A DNA stretch of 64,000 nt from Paenibacillus nuruki (lineage in GTDB: Bacteria > Bacillota > Bacilli > Paenibacillales > Paenibacillaceae): NCBI RefSeq assembly GCF_001721045.1, contig NZ_MDER01000001.1, forward strand, positions 1-64,000, in the 5' to 3' direction. The notes under the pieces are model-generated. The model saw nothing but the letters and a program-made list of their open reading frames with translations. It was not told the DNA's origin and did not search any database. Position 1 is the first letter of the stretch; each line of letters opens with the position of its first letter. Below, one piece after another: positions 1 through 9,187 of this stretch. The translations under genes were made by a program, and so were the position numbers.

Positions 1-12
1 ACTCTCCATAAA
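1..12 (-). rRNA. 5' tip of a 16S rRNA gene, cut by the window edge
   Basis: On the minus strand the window ends in TTTATGGAGAGT, which is how mature 16S rRNA of Bacillales starts, immediately before the universal TTGATCCTGGCTCAG. Only about 12 bases lie inside the window. Upstream sit an rRNA-type leader and tandem strong promoters, which support the call. The rest of the rRNA operon should lie to the left of position 1. Confidence 0.75.
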
Positions 13-122
13 GTGTTTGACGTGCTCAATCTTAAACTGGCGAGAACCGAAGTTCTCTATTTTTTAAAGGTCGGCTAAGACCTTCATTACTCACTCGTTG
101 TTCAGTTTTCAAAGATCAAACA
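13..122 (-). promoter_or_regulatory. rRNA operon leader with boxA-like element and processing stems
   Basis: Reading the minus strand, TTTGATCTTTGAAAACTGAA (about 101-120) is the boxA-like antitermination motif typical of Bacillales rRNA leaders. It is followed by two small hairpins: AAGGTC/GACCTT at 67-84 and GAGAAC/GTTCTC at 42-57. These probably serve antitermination and processing of the 16S precursor. No protein gene is present. Confidence 0.65.
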
Positions 123-164
123 TTTCGTTTTTCGTTGTCTGTGTTTCTCGGTGACAACTTTTAT

Positions 165-193
165 ATCATATCATGTTTCCAACCACTTGGCAA
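165..193 (-). promoter_or_regulatory. rRNA operon promoter P2 (sigma-A)
   Basis: On the minus strand there is TTGCCA (188-193), a spacer of exactly 17 bp, and TATGAT (165-170). It is followed by ATAAAAGTTGTCAC, a sequence repeated downstream of the second promoter about 110 bp upstream. This is the classic arrangement of tandem rrn promoters. Confidence 0.8.
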
Positions 194-274
194 GCACTTT
201 TTTTGAAGTGTTTTTTCAAGTTGTTTTCGTATGATATTTTGTGGATGTTGTCGTTCGTTCGTGACAACTTTTAT

Positions 275-303
275 AATATATCATGGCTGAATTTATTTAG
301 CAA
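275..303 (-). promoter_or_regulatory. rRNA operon promoter P1 (sigma-A)
   Basis: On the minus strand there is TTGCTA (298-303), a 17-bp spacer, and TATATT (275-280), followed by ATAAAAGTTGTCAC. An AT-rich upstream tract (304-335) resembles an UP element. With the promoter at 165-193 it forms a tandem pair driving the rRNA operon off the left edge. Confidence 0.8.
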
Positions 304-337
304 GCATTATTTTAGATTTATTTTCAAAAAGTTAAAA

Positions 338-379
338 TAGCATACCTTAAAGGTTAAATCGATACCTTAAGGTATGCTA
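338..379 (-). terminator. Terminator-like hairpin after pheA
   Basis: A perfect 13-bp inverted repeat (338-350 with 367-379, arms TAGCATACCTTAA) lies just beyond the pheA stop and before the rRNA promoters. On the minus strand it is followed by TTTTAACTTTTT. It would insulate the amino-acid genes from the rRNA operon. Confidence 0.65.
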
Positions 380-400
380 CTGCTTTATGATTACTTCATG

Positions 401-1279
401 CTATTTGGATACTACATTGTATTCAAAGCAAGGATAAGAACCTAGTATTCTTACCTGACAACCCAAAGCTGTGATCTCTTCCAGTGCCGCGGTTAACAGA
501 ATTGAATCTTGAGGCGCCAATACATCCAAATAGAAATAATAGCTCCCTAGCTTCTTTTTGGTTGGACGAGATTCGATACGAGATAGATTGAGCTTTCTCC
601 AGGAGAAGGTTGCTAATACTTGATGCAGTGCGCCGGCAAAGTCTTCAGATAAAGTAACTAAGATACTGGTTTTGGTATGATCTTCTGCTCGAGCGATCTG
701 AATAGGCTGAGGACCAATCAACACAAATCGTGTGTAGTTGTTATCATGATCAGTTACTCGATCTGCTAGTATATCAAGATTATATCGAAGTGCTCCCAAA
801 GAAGTACCAATTGCAGTCCAACCTTTACCTGCATTTTTGCTAACCATCTCTACTGCTTCTGCTGTACTACCTACATGTTCTAATTCTGCATGAGGCATTT
901 CTTTTCGGATAAAATGAAGACATTGTGCCATTGCTACAGGGTGTGATAAGACTTTCTGTACTCCACTGTAATCAAGCTCGTTCTTTTCATTGCCAAATTC
1001 CGAGCGATTACCAATCAAATTCTGAATAGATGGATACACCCATTCTGCTTGCATTGGAATATCCACTTCATGAACAAGCCAATCCATATGCAGACTTACA
1101 GAACCTTCAATTGTATTTTCAATAGGGATCACACTATAATCTGTTTTGCCTTCAGCTGTTGAAAGAAATACATCGGCTATTAGCTTATGATGTGTGATCT
1201 CAATTTCTTGATCGCCTAATAGATGAAGAAGTGCTTCGTGTGAAACAGACCCAGATGGTAAAGCAGCTATACGAATCAT
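401..1279 (-). CDS. pheA: Prephenate dehydratase
   Basis: Converts prephenate to phenylpyruvate in phenylalanine synthesis, in the cytosol. The 292-residue protein has the dehydratase domain in roughly residues 1-185 (IPIENTIEGSV is the typical substrate-pocket segment) and a C-terminal ACT domain carrying the ESRP motif near residue 238, the phenylalanine-binding regulatory signature. The length is normal for a monofunctional PheA. The ATG overlaps the thrB stop as ATGA, so the two genes are translationally coupled at the end of a hom-thrB-pheA unit. The N-terminus (ALPSGSVSHEA) departs slightly from the usual LGPxGSFSHEA. In B. subtilis pheA follows pheB directly; here hom and thrB lie between them. 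Confidence 0.93.
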   Translation of the reverse strand: MIRIAALPSGSVSHEALLHLLGDQEIEITHHKLIADVFLSTAEGKTDYSVIPIENTIEGSVSLHMDWLVHEVDIPMQAEWVYPSIQNLIGNRSEFGNEKNELDYSGVQKVLSHPVAMAQCLHFIRKEMPHAELEHVGSTAEAVEMVSKNAGKGWTAIGTSLGALRYNLDILADRVTDHDNNYTRFVLIGPQPIQIARAEDHTKTSILVTLSEDFAGALHQVLATFSWRKLNLSRIESRPTKKKLGSYYFYLDVLAPQDSILLTAALEEITALGCQVRILGSYPCFEYNVVSK

Positions 1280-2271
1280 AAACGTACTTCTCCTTTGATT
1301 ACATCCATGAATGAATGAGATTCGGTATCATCATAGTATATGACACCTTCTTTGACAGGCTTAAGCCACATTGCCTGTGCAGTAATATCTTGAGCTTTCA
1401 TTGTATCTACAAGATAATGTTCCAATTGTTCTTTTTGTTGTGAATGACGATCTACAAAAGCAATCATAGTTGGCCCTGCTCCACTCAGTGCTATCCCTAA
1501 TGCACCTTGCTCTGTGGCTTGTTCTAAAATCTGTTGCATACCGGGTACAAGAGAAGCACGGTAAGGTTGATGAAGTCGATCCTGCATCCCTGTTTTGATC
1601 ATTTCTAATTGTCCTAATGATAAAGCAGCTACTAATAATGAACTACGACTGATGTTAAAAATAGCATCAGCTACAGATAATTGGCTAGGCAAAACTTCAC
1701 GAGCTTTGGAAGTCGAGAGTTGAAAGTCCGGGATGACTACTAAAGTTTCTAAATCCTCTGGTGGAGTGATCTGAATACAATTAGCTTCTTGTCCATCCCA
1801 TGTTGCTACGACTATCCCTCCATATAAGGAAGCAGCCACATTATCAGGATGTTTCTCAATAGCAGTCGATATATTTAAAATATCTTTATCTGTTAAAGGG
1901 AAACCGATTAATGCATTAGCTGCACATAACCCGCCTACAAAAGCAGACGCACTACTGCCTAATCCACGGGTAAGTGGAATATCAGAATACATTGTAATTT
2001 CTAAATCTGGAATAGTGACTTGTGCTTTTTGAAACACCAATTGTGCCATTTTGTAGATCAAATTGGTTTTGTCTGTAGGAATACCGTAAAGTTCATCACC
2101 TAATAGTGTGATCTTGGTTTCTGTAGCTACTTTCATTTCGATCCAAGAGTACAGATTAACTGCCATTCCTAAAGTATCAAATCCAGGGCCCAAATTAGCA
2201 GTGCTTGCGGGTACAGCTATACGAACGGTATGGTTGTGCCATTGTTCTTGTTGATCTTGCTCTATCATCAT
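1276..2271 (-). CDS. thrB: Homoserine kinase
   Basis: Phosphorylates homoserine to O-phosphohomoserine on the way to threonine. It is a GHMP kinase: the N-terminal PASTANLGPGFD and the glycine-rich ATP loop GLGSSASAFVGG (around residue 105) are both intact, and the C-terminal LSGAGPT motif is present. The reading frame extends to 2289, but AAGGAG sits inside that extension 6 bases before the ATG at 2271, so I place the start there (331 aa). Threonine synthase (thrC), usually beside hom and thrB in Bacillus, is not in this window. The end overlaps pheA by 4 bases. Confidence 0.92.
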   Translation of the reverse strand: MMIEQDQQEQWHNHTVRIAVPASTANLGPGFDTLGMAVNLYSWIEMKVATETKITLLGDELYGIPTDKTNLIYKMAQLVFQKAQVTIPDLEITMYSDIPLTRGLGSSASAFVGGLCAANALIGFPLTDKDILNISTAIEKHPDNVAASLYGGIVVATWDGQEANCIQITPPEDLETLVVIPDFQLSTSKAREVLPSQLSVADAIFNISRSSLLVAALSLGQLEMIKTGMQDRLHQPYRASLVPGMQQILEQATEQGALGIALSGAGPTMIAFVDRHSQQKEQLEHYLVDTMKAQDITAQAMWLKPVKEGVIYYDDTESHSFMDVIKGEVRL

Positions 2272-2313
2272 AAATGACTCCTTACTCAAATGTATTCAAC
2301 GATCGGTAGTCAA

Positions 2314-3603
2314 TTAAATATCTTCTACGCGATATACACTTTTGATTCGTTGAATAACATCCAACTGTTCAAAATGTTTAAGTACTTTATCCATATTCGC
2401 TTTGCTTGCTTTATGAGTGATAATAATGATCTCTGCATCCGGGTTATGCTCATTCGGTTGTTGAACTACAGAAGCTAGACTCACATCGTACTCTGCAAAA
2501 ATCTGTGTGATTCGAGCCAATACCCCTGCTTTGTCATCTACATGAAGTAAGATAAAGTTTTTGTAAAAGATTTGCTCATCGCTTTGTATCTTCTTCGTCT
2601 TATAAGGAACAATCGCTTTAAGCCCGTTTACACCTAGTTTAAGATTTTTGATCACAGCGATCAGATCAGCTACAATCGAGGTTGCTGTTGGTAATTCTCC
2701 TGCACCTGCACCATAGAACATTGTTTCCCCTACAGATTCACCATGTACCACTACAGCATTAAAGACACCATTTACAGAAGCGATTGGATGAGACTGCTTG
2801 ATCATAGTTGGCTGTACACTGATTGTAATATGCTCATCTTGACGCTCTGCAATACCAATTAGCTTCATTTCATAACCTAGATTTTTAGCATAAGTAATAT
2901 CGTCTTTGGTAACAGAAGAAATCCCTTTAACACTTACATCGCTTAAATCAACATTTGTACGGAATCCCAGGGTACTGAGAATTGCCATTTTGCGAGCAGC
3001 ATCCAAACCTTCAACATCGCCTGTCGGATCCGATTCTGCATATCCTAATTCTTGAGCTTCTTTGAGAACATCTTCATAAGAAGCACCTTCTTGACTCATT
3101 TTCGTTAAAATATAATTGGTTGTTCCATTTACGATACCCATGATCTTAAGAATTCGATCTGAAGAGAATCCTTCGATCAATGTACGAATAATCGGAATGC
3201 CCCCTGCTACACTTGCTTCATAGAAAACATCGCACTCTTTTTCCTGTGCTTTAGCTAAGATCTCTGAGCCATGTAGTGCCATTAAATCTTTATTAGCAGT
3301 AACAATATGTTTACCTAGATTGAGCGCTTCTAATATATATTCTTTGGTCTGTTCAATACCACCCATGACTTCTACAATCACATCAATCTCAGGATCACGA
3401 ATAACTTCCCACGGATCTTCAGTAAGCTTGGACGGATCGATTTCAATATTACGTAGCTTATCTATATTTTTCACAGCTACTTTACTGATCATAATAGGAG
3501 ATCCAACCTGACTGCTCAAATCTTCTTGATTTCCTTCTACGATACGTACTACTCCTGTGCCTACTGTACCGAGCCCAAGCAATCCTACTTTTACTGATTT
3601 CAT
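2314..3603 (-). CDS. hom: Homoserine dehydrogenase
   Basis: Reduces aspartate semialdehyde to homoserine, the branch point to threonine and methionine. An N-terminal NAD(P)-binding Rossmann fold (GLLGLGTVGTGVV, residues 7-19) is followed by the catalytic domain (GIVNGTTNYILT, and the GLDAARKMAILS stretch) and a C-terminal ACT domain from about residue 350 (DDKAGVLARITQIF) expected to bind the feedback inhibitor threonine. At 429 aa it has the usual monofunctional length. GGAGGG lies 6-7 bases before the ATG. It heads a hom-thrB-pheA operon; thrB follows within 45 bases. Confidence 0.95.
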   Translation of the reverse strand: MKSVKVGLLGLGTVGTGVVRIVEGNQEDLSSQVGSPIMISKVAVKNIDKLRNIEIDPSKLTEDPWEVIRDPEIDVIVEVMGGIEQTKEYILEALNLGKHIVTANKDLMALHGSEILAKAQEKECDVFYEASVAGGIPIIRTLIEGFSSDRILKIMGIVNGTTNYILTKMSQEGASYEDVLKEAQELGYAESDPTGDVEGLDAARKMAILSTLGFRTNVDLSDVSVKGISSVTKDDITYAKNLGYEMKLIGIAERQDEHITISVQPTMIKQSHPIASVNGVFNAVVVHGESVGETMFYGAGAGELPTATSIVADLIAVIKNLKLGVNGLKAIVPYKTKKIQSDEQIFYKNFILLHVDDKAGVLARITQIFAEYDVSLASVVQQPNEHNPDAEIIIITHKASKANMDKVLKHFEQLDVIQRIKSVYRVEDI

Positions 3604-3645
3604 ATGTTGTTTCCCTCCTGGAACTATTCATTAGCAAGCTTTGAG

Positions 3646-3680
3646 TATAGGATATTTATTTTATTGTAGCTTATCCTATA
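3646..3680. repeat. Inverted repeat in the pheB-hom gap
   Basis: Perfect 9-bp arms TATAGGATA (3646-3654) and TATCCTATA (3672-3680) enclose a 17-base loop. There is no clear T-run on the transcribed strand, so this could be a weak terminator, an mRNA stem or an operator ahead of hom. Confidence 0.4.
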
Positions 3681-3714
3681 TTGCTTTTAGATTAAAGTGT
3701 ATTCACTAATAAGA

Positions 3715-4152
3715 TTATCCTTGACCGGTAATACGAATTTGTTTGACACCTGATACATTTTCCATTGCTTCAACCATCGTCTCTAAATCTTCAGTTAAAC
3801 GAGATATCTCTACAGACAATACTACATTCGCTCGACCTTGAAGAGGAATACTCTGATGAATCGTCAAAACATTTCCACCATACTCAGCCATCAGACCAAG
3901 CACATGTGATAAAATACCTGAACGATGTTCTAAATCAAATGAGATCGTAATAATCTGATCTTTTTCCAAACGGTTAAGCGGATGAATTCCATCTTTGTAT
4001 TTATAAAAAGCACTCCGGCTTAAACCTACTTTTTCAACAGCTTCATTAATTGTCCGTGTTTCTCCAGCAGCGAGTAACTCTTTTACACGCATCGTTTTGA
4101 TCACTGCTTCAGGTAAAATATCTTCCCGTACTAAATAATAGCGTTCTTTCAT
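3715..4152 (-). CDS. pheB: ACT-domain regulatory protein PheB
   Basis: Small (145 aa) protein of the PheB/YszB family. Residues about 15-50 contain a helix-turn-helix-like segment (TINEAVEKVGLSRSAFYKYKDG), and residues about 70-145 form an ACT domain (ISFDLEHRSGILSHVLGLMAEYGGN). The ACT domain is expected to bind an amino acid, but its exact function is not established; an old link to chorismate mutase activity is uncertain. In B. subtilis it lies between obg and pheA; here it lies between obg and hom, which supports orthology. AGGAGAGG precedes the ATG. Confidence 0.88.
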   Translation of the reverse strand: MKERYYLVREDILPEAVIKTMRVKELLAAGETRTINEAVEKVGLSRSAFYKYKDGIHPLNRLEKDQIITISFDLEHRSGILSHVLGLMAEYGGNVLTIHQSIPLQGRANVVLSVEISRLTEDLETMVEAMENVSGVKQIRITGQG

Positions 4153-4265
4153 AACGTCCTCTCCTCAAAGACTCATGTATTCATATAGTGGACATTATAA
4201 AGTAACCTTTGGTGTTAGGCAACTATATTGCTAAAAAAGAAGATTTTGACTATATTCTGAACAGC

Positions 4266-4303
4266 AAAAAGACCGAACATCATGATCTATGTTCGGTCTT
4301 TTT
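4266..4303. terminator. Rho-independent terminator downstream of obg
   Basis: 15-bp perfect inverted repeat AAAAAGACCGAACAT / ATGTTCGGTCTTTTT (4266-4280, 4289-4303). The A and T tracts at both ends let it work in either direction; the relevant gene is obg on the minus strand. Confidence 0.9.
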
Positions 4304-4322
4304 ATTTTGATATAGAATGTGC

Positions 4323-5633
4323 TTAGAAGTAGCTACTACCTTCAACAAATTCAAATTCAAGTTCGCCAATACGTACAAGCGTACCATCTTTAGCTCCACG
4401 TTTACGTAGTTCACTATCGACACCCATATGACGAAGTGTACGTCCTAATTTGAGAATAGAATCATGAGAGTTCAACTGCATCCGTTTCATCATGTTCTCA
4501 ATCTTAGTACTTTCCACAACAAAAGTATCGTTCTCGCGACGAATAATAAAGCCATCGTCTTCTTTCTTTTCTAAAGTATACACTTTACGTTCAGCAATCT
4601 GTTCTACTTCTTCTACAGCCACAGCATCTGGCAATTTATCCAACATGTCGACTGTTTTGTAAAGCATCTCTTGAATGCCATCACGAGTCAGTGCAGAAAT
4701 AGGAAGAATTTCAATATCTGAACGAACTTCACGTACTTTTTTAGAGAACTCTTCTAAGTTTTCTTGAGCTTGTGGATCGTCCATTTTATTTGCAGCAATA
4801 ATTTGTAAACGATGTTCTAGCTCTGCATTGTATAGTTTTAGTTCTTCATTAATTTTCTGCCAGTCGTCAAAAGGATCGCGTCCTTCTGAACCGGACATAT
4901 CCACTACATGAATAATCACGCGGGTACGTTCAACATGACGCAAGAACTCATGTCCTAGCCCTATGCCTTCATGTGCCCCTTCGATCAATCCAGGTAAATC
5001 AGCCATAACAAAACTACGTCCATCTCCTACATCAACTACACCCAAGTTAGGCGTGATTGTTGTAAAATGGTATGCACCGATTTTGGGTTGAGCAGCAGAT
5101 ACTACCGATAGAAGAGTCGATTTACCTACACTCGGGAATCCTACTAGCCCAACATCAGCCATCACTTTCAGTTCAAGGACGATATAACGTTCTTGTCCTT
5201 CTTCCCCATTTTCAGCAATCTGAGGAGCTGTATTTGCAGCCGTGGCAAAACGCACATTACCACGTCCACCACGTCCACCTTTAGCAATAACGATCTCTTG
5301 ACCATGACGAGTCAAATCAGCGATCACTTCGCCATTATCATCATTCACAATCACTGTGCCTGGAGGGATACGAACAACGGTATGTTCTGCATTCGCACCA
5401 TGCTGACTTTTGTTACGACCTTTAACGCCACGTTCACCTTTAAAGTGACGTTGGTACCGGAAATCCATTAATGTCCGCAAACCTTCGTCTACACGGAAAA
5501 TAACATCTCCGCCACGTCCACCGTCGCCACCCGCAGGTCCGCCGTTAGGCACATATTTTTCACGACGGAAAGAGATAATACCATCTCCACCGTCACCGCC
5601 TTTTACATAAATCTTCGCTTTATCTACAAACAT
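4323..5633 (-). CDS. obg: GTPase ObgE/CgtA
   Basis: Essential ribosome-associated GTPase involved in 50S assembly and stress and sporulation control. Domains in order: glycine-rich Obg fold (residues 1-158, GGxGGDG repeats), G domain (P-loop [11 protein letters not shown] near 163, switch region [23 protein letters not shown]), and the C-terminal OCT domain (about 350-430) typical of Gram-positive Obg. Length 436 aa is normal. The spo0B-like gene is immediately upstream, reproducing the spo0B-obg pair of B. subtilis. Confidence 0.97.
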   Translation of the reverse strand: MFVDKAKIYVKGGDGGDGIISFRREKYVPNGGPAGGDGGRGGDVIFRVDEGLRTLMDFRYQRHFKGERGVKGRNKSQHGANAEHTVVRIPPGTVIVNDDNGEVIADLTRHGQEIVIAKGGRGGRGNVRFATAANTAPQIAENGEEGQERYIVLELKVMADVGLVGFPSVGKSTLLSVVSAAQPKIGAYHFTTITPNLGVVDVGDGRSFVMADLPGLIEGAHEGIGLGHEFLRHVERTRVIIHVVDMSGSEGRDPFDDWQKINEELKLYNAELEHRLQIIAANKMDDPQAQENLEEFSKKVREVRSDIEILPISALTRDGIQEMLYKTVDMLDKLPDAVAVEEVEQIAERKVYTLEKKEDDGFIIRRENDTFVVESTKIENMMKRMQLNSHDSILKLGRTLRHMGVDSELRKRGAKDGTLVRIGELEFEFVEGSSYF

Positions 5634-5643
5634 GATTACACCT

Positions 5644-6495
5644 CTAATTTTTAGAATCCACTAACACTTGCAGGGAAATGGAGGCCGGATCTTCTTCCGT
5701 TCGAGTTGCTGTAACTCCTGTATCTTGAATGATCAAGTTCACAGCTTCCCATGCTCCATCGGGATTAGGATACTCTTCTTCCGGTTCAAATATAAAATGA
5801 ACTGCTCCTTCATATTCGCTAACCATCAGAAATAGTGTGGGGCACTCACCCCAGGACGATCCACCAAATTGCTCATACGCAGAGACCGTCTCTTTGATGA
5901 CTCGGGTCAATTCCTCACTCTGTTCCGTTCCCAATCGATCTGCAAGCGTGATTCCGTCACTTAATTCGACTTCTAATTGAATCGAACGGTTCACTGCTTT
6001 AAAAGATTGTAAATAAAAAACAAGGGAATGGATACCCAGTTTGGAAACGCGACTCTCTGCTAGCATTTGCTCTTTAATTCGTTCTACACATTCTACTTGC
6101 TTATCACGCTTGCCTAATTGAACATAACCATACAATAATTGAAGTTCGTTCATCCAATCATGCCGATGATGACTTAGAGCATCAACTGCTACTGCATAGA
6201 CTTCATCCAATTGTGTATACGCTTGATCAATTTCTGCACGCTGTTTTTGATGTTCTGCTTGATACTGTTTCTTTTTTACAGCCATTTTAGATTGTCCATT
6301 ATGGTATTCTCCGAGTTGCACTTGCTCACGCTTCTCATAAAAATCACGTGTATACTGCACACCTTTGGCATACACAGCAACAATCCATACGCCGAGCACG
6401 ATATAAGCAATCCAAGATTGCGTCCAATAAGCAATAATTAATGGGATGATAATAGAAATAAGTAACAACGTGGGTACTTGATTGGATTGCTTCAT
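5644..6495 (-). CDS. Spo0B-like histidine phosphotransferase with membrane anchor
   Basis: Residues about 95-165 hold the Spo0B_a helical-hairpin signature [24 protein letters not shown], whose central histidine is the expected phospho-acceptor of the Spo0F-Spo0A phosphorelay. The position directly upstream of obg matches B. subtilis spo0B. Unlike B. subtilis Spo0B, two strongly hydrophobic segments (about residues 9-26 and 27-45) precede a charged linker, so this copy should be membrane-bound. The C-terminal part (residues 190-283) resembles the degenerate ATPase-like domain of Spo0B. GGAGAGAG precedes the ATG at 6495; the frame is open to 6546. A sensor kinase of the Spo0B-alpha type is the alternative. 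Confidence 0.75.
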   Translation of the reverse strand: MKQSNQVPTLLLISIIIPLIIAYWTQSWIAYIVLGVWIVAVYAKGVQYTRDFYEKREQVQLGEYHNGQSKMAVKKKQYQAEHQKQRAEIDQAYTQLDEVYAVAVDALSHHRHDWMNELQLLYGYVQLGKRDKQVECVERIKEQMLAESRVSKLGIHSLVFYLQSFKAVNRSIQLEVELSDGITLADRLGTEQSEELTRVIKETVSAYEQFGGSSWGECPTLFLMVSEYEGAVHFIFEPEEEYPNPDGAWEAVNLIIQDTGVTATRTEEDPASISLQVLVDSKN

Positions 6496-6614
6496 GGTCT
6501 CTCTCCATTCTTTCAATGGCTTTTTAACCAAGAACAAGTATAACATATTGCGCAGAATTTTATGACATTATTATACTAAAAATTACGTTAACGTCCAACT
6601 TATATGCAAATATA

Positions 6615-6649
6615 ATAAGCCCCCGGCACATCAAGTACCGGAGGCTTAT
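6615..6649 (-). terminator. Terminator of the rplU-ysxB-rpmA operon
   Basis: On the minus strand the stem AAGCCTCCGG / CCGGGGGCTT follows the rpmA stop and is followed by ATTATATTTG. It closes the ribosomal protein operon. Confidence 0.8.
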
Positions 6650-6674
6650 CTAATCTAACCTATCAGGTTTATGA

Positions 6675-6986
6675 TTAATTTTCGATTGCTGCTGCTACTG
6701 GTGCAACGTCAACCGGGTAGACGCTCACTTTTTTACGGTCGCGGCCCCAACGTTCGAATTTAACAACGCCGTCCACTTTTGCAAATAGTGTATCGTCTTT
6801 ACCGATGCCTACATTTGTTCCTGGGTGAATTTTTGTACCGCGTTGACGGAACAAAATATTACCACCAGTTACGAATTGTCCATCAGCACGTTTTGCTCCC
6901 AAACGTTTGGAGTGAGAATCACGTCCGTTTTTTGTGGAACCTACACCTTTTTTCGATGCGAATAACTGCAAATTAATTTTTAACAT
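6675..6986 (-). CDS. rpmA: 50S ribosomal protein bL27 (with cleaved N-terminal extension)
   Basis: 103-residue L27 with the conserved core [14 protein letters not shown] and [15 protein letters not shown]. The first nine residues (MLKINLQLF) form the Firmicutes-type extension that is removed by the Prp protease before L27 can function near the peptidyl-transferase centre; the site is the LQLFA segment. Its protease is encoded by the next gene upstream, at 7003-7338. AAGGAGG lies before the ATG. Confidence 0.97.
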   Translation of the reverse strand: MLKINLQLFASKKGVGSTKNGRDSHSKRLGAKRADGQFVTGGNILFRQRGTKIHPGTNVGIGKDDTLFAKVDGVVKFERWGRDRKKVSVYPVDVAPVAAAIEN

Positions 6987-7002
6987 GTGGTCTACCTCCT
7001 TC

Positions 7003-7338
7003 TTACGAGATTGTGACTTGCTTTATTTTTATATACTTATCATATTCATCTTCAATTCCAATAAGAATAACCTGCATAGATTCGAGTAACAGTTGAATCT
7101 TTTCGACATTTGCATTTTCCGAAAGCTTCGGTAAACGCGCACTTAGAAATCCGTCTTTCATTTTTGATTTCATGATTACTCCTGTTAAAGCTTCAACTGA
7201 GTTCACTGTTCCGATTGTAATGGCGGAAACAGCAGCACAGACAATATCTTCACCAGGATCGGCATAGCCGGCATGTCCTCGGGATGAAAAACCATCAATT
7301 GTACCATCTGGTCTACGTTCGATACGTACGATAATCAA
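7003..7338 (-). CDS. ysxB: Ribosomal-processing cysteine protease Prp
   Basis: 111 aa. The motif [22 protein letters not shown] holds the catalytic histidine and cysteine of the Prp family, which removes the N-terminal extension of L27. It lies between rplU and rpmA, the conserved place. Translation appears to start at a TTG (7336-7338), 6 bases after AAGGTG, because no ATG fits. The gaps to both neighbours are under 20 bases, so the three genes are one operon. Confidence 0.92.
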   Translation of the reverse strand: MIIVRIERRPDGTIDGFSSRGHAGYADPGEDIVCAAVSAITIGTVNSVEALTGVIMKSKMKDGFLSARLPKLSENANVEKIQLLLESMQVILIGIEDEYDKYIKIKQVTIS

Positions 7339-7351
7339 TTACCGCACCTTC

Positions 7352-7663
7352 TTATGCCTGGATTTTTCCGATAGTTACTTTTGTATATGGTTGACGATGA
7401 CCTTGTTTCACGTGATAGTTCTTCTTAGGTTTGTATTTGTAAACTACAACCTTAGCTCCTCTGCCGTGTTTCTCGACAGTCGCTGTTACAGAAGCACCTT
7501 CTACCAACGGTAAACCAGTTACCAAACCATCTTCTTTAGATACTGCTAGAACACGGTCGAAAGTTACGCTGTCGCCATCATTAGCGTCCAACTTCTCAAT
7601 GAACAATACGTCGCCCTCTTGAACTTTGTATTGTTTACCACCTGTTTCGATAATTGCGTACAT
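7352..7663 (-). CDS. rplU: 50S ribosomal protein bL21
   Basis: 103 aa with the full L21 pattern: [18 protein letters not shown] at the start, [19 protein letters not shown] and the VTIGKI end. It is the first gene of rplU-ysxB-rpmA. GAGGAGG precedes the ATG, and its own promoter and a structured leader lie upstream. Confidence 0.97.
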   Translation of the reverse strand: MYAIIETGGKQYKVQEGDVLFIEKLDANDGDSVTFDRVLAVSKEDGLVTGLPLVEGASVTATVEKHGRGAKVVVYKYKPKKNYHVKQGHRQPYTKVTIGKIQA

Positions 7664-7679
7664 TTGAATTGCACCTCCT

Positions 7680-7785
7680 CATGTCTCAGACTCGCCTAAT
7701 GTAGGTGTCATACGTTATACAACATATGAACTTGTACCCCATCGGAGCGGTTACAGCATGTGAAAAACTTATTACCCAGACACAT
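7680..7785 (-). promoter_or_regulatory. Probable L21 (rplU) mRNA leader
   Basis: A roughly 100-base untranslated leader lies between the rplU promoter and its ribosome binding site. On the minus strand it contains ACCGCTCCGATGGGGTAC and the stem TCATA/TATGA, which resemble the ribosomal L21 leader motif of Bacillales, thought to mediate autoregulation. I assign it from memory of the motif and its position. Confidence 0.5.
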
Positions 7786-7793
7786 ACTTGACT

Positions 7794-7822
7794 ATTCTAT
7801 CACAGCCATTTTAAGAAATCAA
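7794..7822 (-). promoter_or_regulatory. Sigma-A promoter for rplU
   Basis: TTGATT (7817-7822), 17-bp spacer, TAGAAT (7794-7799), on the minus strand. The -35 box overlaps the last codon region of the upstream RNase gene. Confidence 0.75.
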
Positions 7823-9066
7823 TCTTTTATCCAAGATGCTATTTTACCGGTTCCTTGACATACTGTACACGTCTCATAGGAAAAGCCACCTATTTCTTCA
7901 CGAACCTTTTTACGAGTCAATTCTAGAAGACCTAATCGTGTCCATCCTACAATGTGTGTTTTGGTCCGATCTCTTTGTAAAATGATTTCCAGCGCCTCCA
8001 CTACGGAGCGACGATTCGTTTCTTTATCCATATCTATAAAATCAATAATAATGATTCCACCCGTATCCCGCAAACGAAGCAATCGGGCAATTTCAGAAGC
8101 GGCTTGAAGATTCGTCTGAGTCACAGTATCTTCAAGGGTGACCCCACCAGTAAATTTGCCTGTATTGACATCAATCACAGTAAAAGCTTCTGTCTGATCC
8201 CATACAATGTAGCCACCACTTTGCAGCCATACTTTACGTTGAAAATCTCGATGCAATTGCTCATGTATATTCATCGCATGAAATATCGGTTCTTTTTCCG
8301 TATGAATAGATACAGGTGGATCAACATTCGCAGGCAGTAACGTTTGAAGAAAGGTAATAGCCGATGTCGCCCGTTCTTGGTTGTCAATGATTAACTGATC
8401 TTGTAATGGATTAAATACATCACGAATTAATCGTTCTACCATACCTAGATCACGGTGCAACTCTGCTGGAGCTGACTTCTGTGAAAAAGATTCACGAATA
8501 CGTTGCCAGTGCTGTCTTAACATATTGAGGTCATTGGTAATTGCTTCATCGTTTTCTTCTTCAGCAACTGTACGTAAAATAAGCCCTTCTTCGCCTTGCT
8601 TTAAATGAGAACCCAATTGACGTAATCTTGCTCGCTCTCCATCTGTACTAATCTTTTTGGATACAGCGATATAGTCAGCTTCAGGCATATATACAATCCA
8701 TCGTCCTGGTAAAGAATAATGCGTTGTAATACGTGCCCCTTTATTAGCATAAGGTTCTTTGGTCACTTGCACTAAGATTTCTTGACCGGGCTTTAATAAA
8801 TCAGCAATGCTCGGCTTCACTTTGGGTTGTTTATCTAAATGCGCATGCAGAACATCATCAATATATAGAAAAGCATTCTTTTTCTGACCAATATCTACGA
8901 ATGCAGCTTGCATACCCGGTAGAACATTCATTACTTTCCCTTTATAAAAACTTCCAGCTATTCCGCTACCAGATGATTGTTCTGAAGCAAATTCTACTAA
9001 TTTATTATTATCAAGCAGTACCATACGTGTATCTTTGACACCACAGTTTACGATCATTTGCTTCAT
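7819..9066 (-). CDS. rng: Ribonuclease E/G family endoribonuclease
   Basis: Single-strand-specific endonuclease for rRNA processing and mRNA turnover. The S1-like RNA-binding domain falls at residues about 25-110 (GSFYKGKVMNVLPGMQAAFVDIG). The DNase-I-like catalytic core carries the metal-binding aspartates in FTVIDVNTGKFTG and IIIIDFIDMDKE, and the zinc-link CTVCQGTGKI closes the protein. At 415 aa it is RNase G-sized. The frame is open to 9105, but AGAGGTGG ahead of the ATG at 9066 marks the better start. Paenibacilli often have such a gene next to rplU; B. subtilis 168 has spoIVFA/B there instead. Confidence 0.9.
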   Translation of the reverse strand: MKQMIVNCGVKDTRMVLLDNNKLVEFASEQSSGSGIAGSFYKGKVMNVLPGMQAAFVDIGQKKNAFLYIDDVLHAHLDKQPKVKPSIADLLKPGQEILVQVTKEPYANKGARITTHYSLPGRWIVYMPEADYIAVSKKISTDGERARLRQLGSHLKQGEEGLILRTVAEEENDEAITNDLNMLRQHWQRIRESFSQKSAPAELHRDLGMVERLIRDVFNPLQDQLIIDNQERATSAITFLQTLLPANVDPPVSIHTEKEPIFHAMNIHEQLHRDFQRKVWLQSGGYIVWDQTEAFTVIDVNTGKFTGGVTLEDTVTQTNLQAASEIARLLRLRDTGGIIIIDFIDMDKETNRRSVVEALEIILQRDRTKTHIVGWTRLGLLELTRKKVREEIGGFSYETCTVCQGTGKIASWIKD

Positions 9067-9187
9067 TCTATGTTCCACCTCTATCTCTCCATCAAGGCTA
9101 CTCATTATTCTAACGAACCTTATAGATTCCCTTGATTTCTAGACGCAATCTGTAAGTAAAATGTTTCATGATTACTATTGTATTCGC

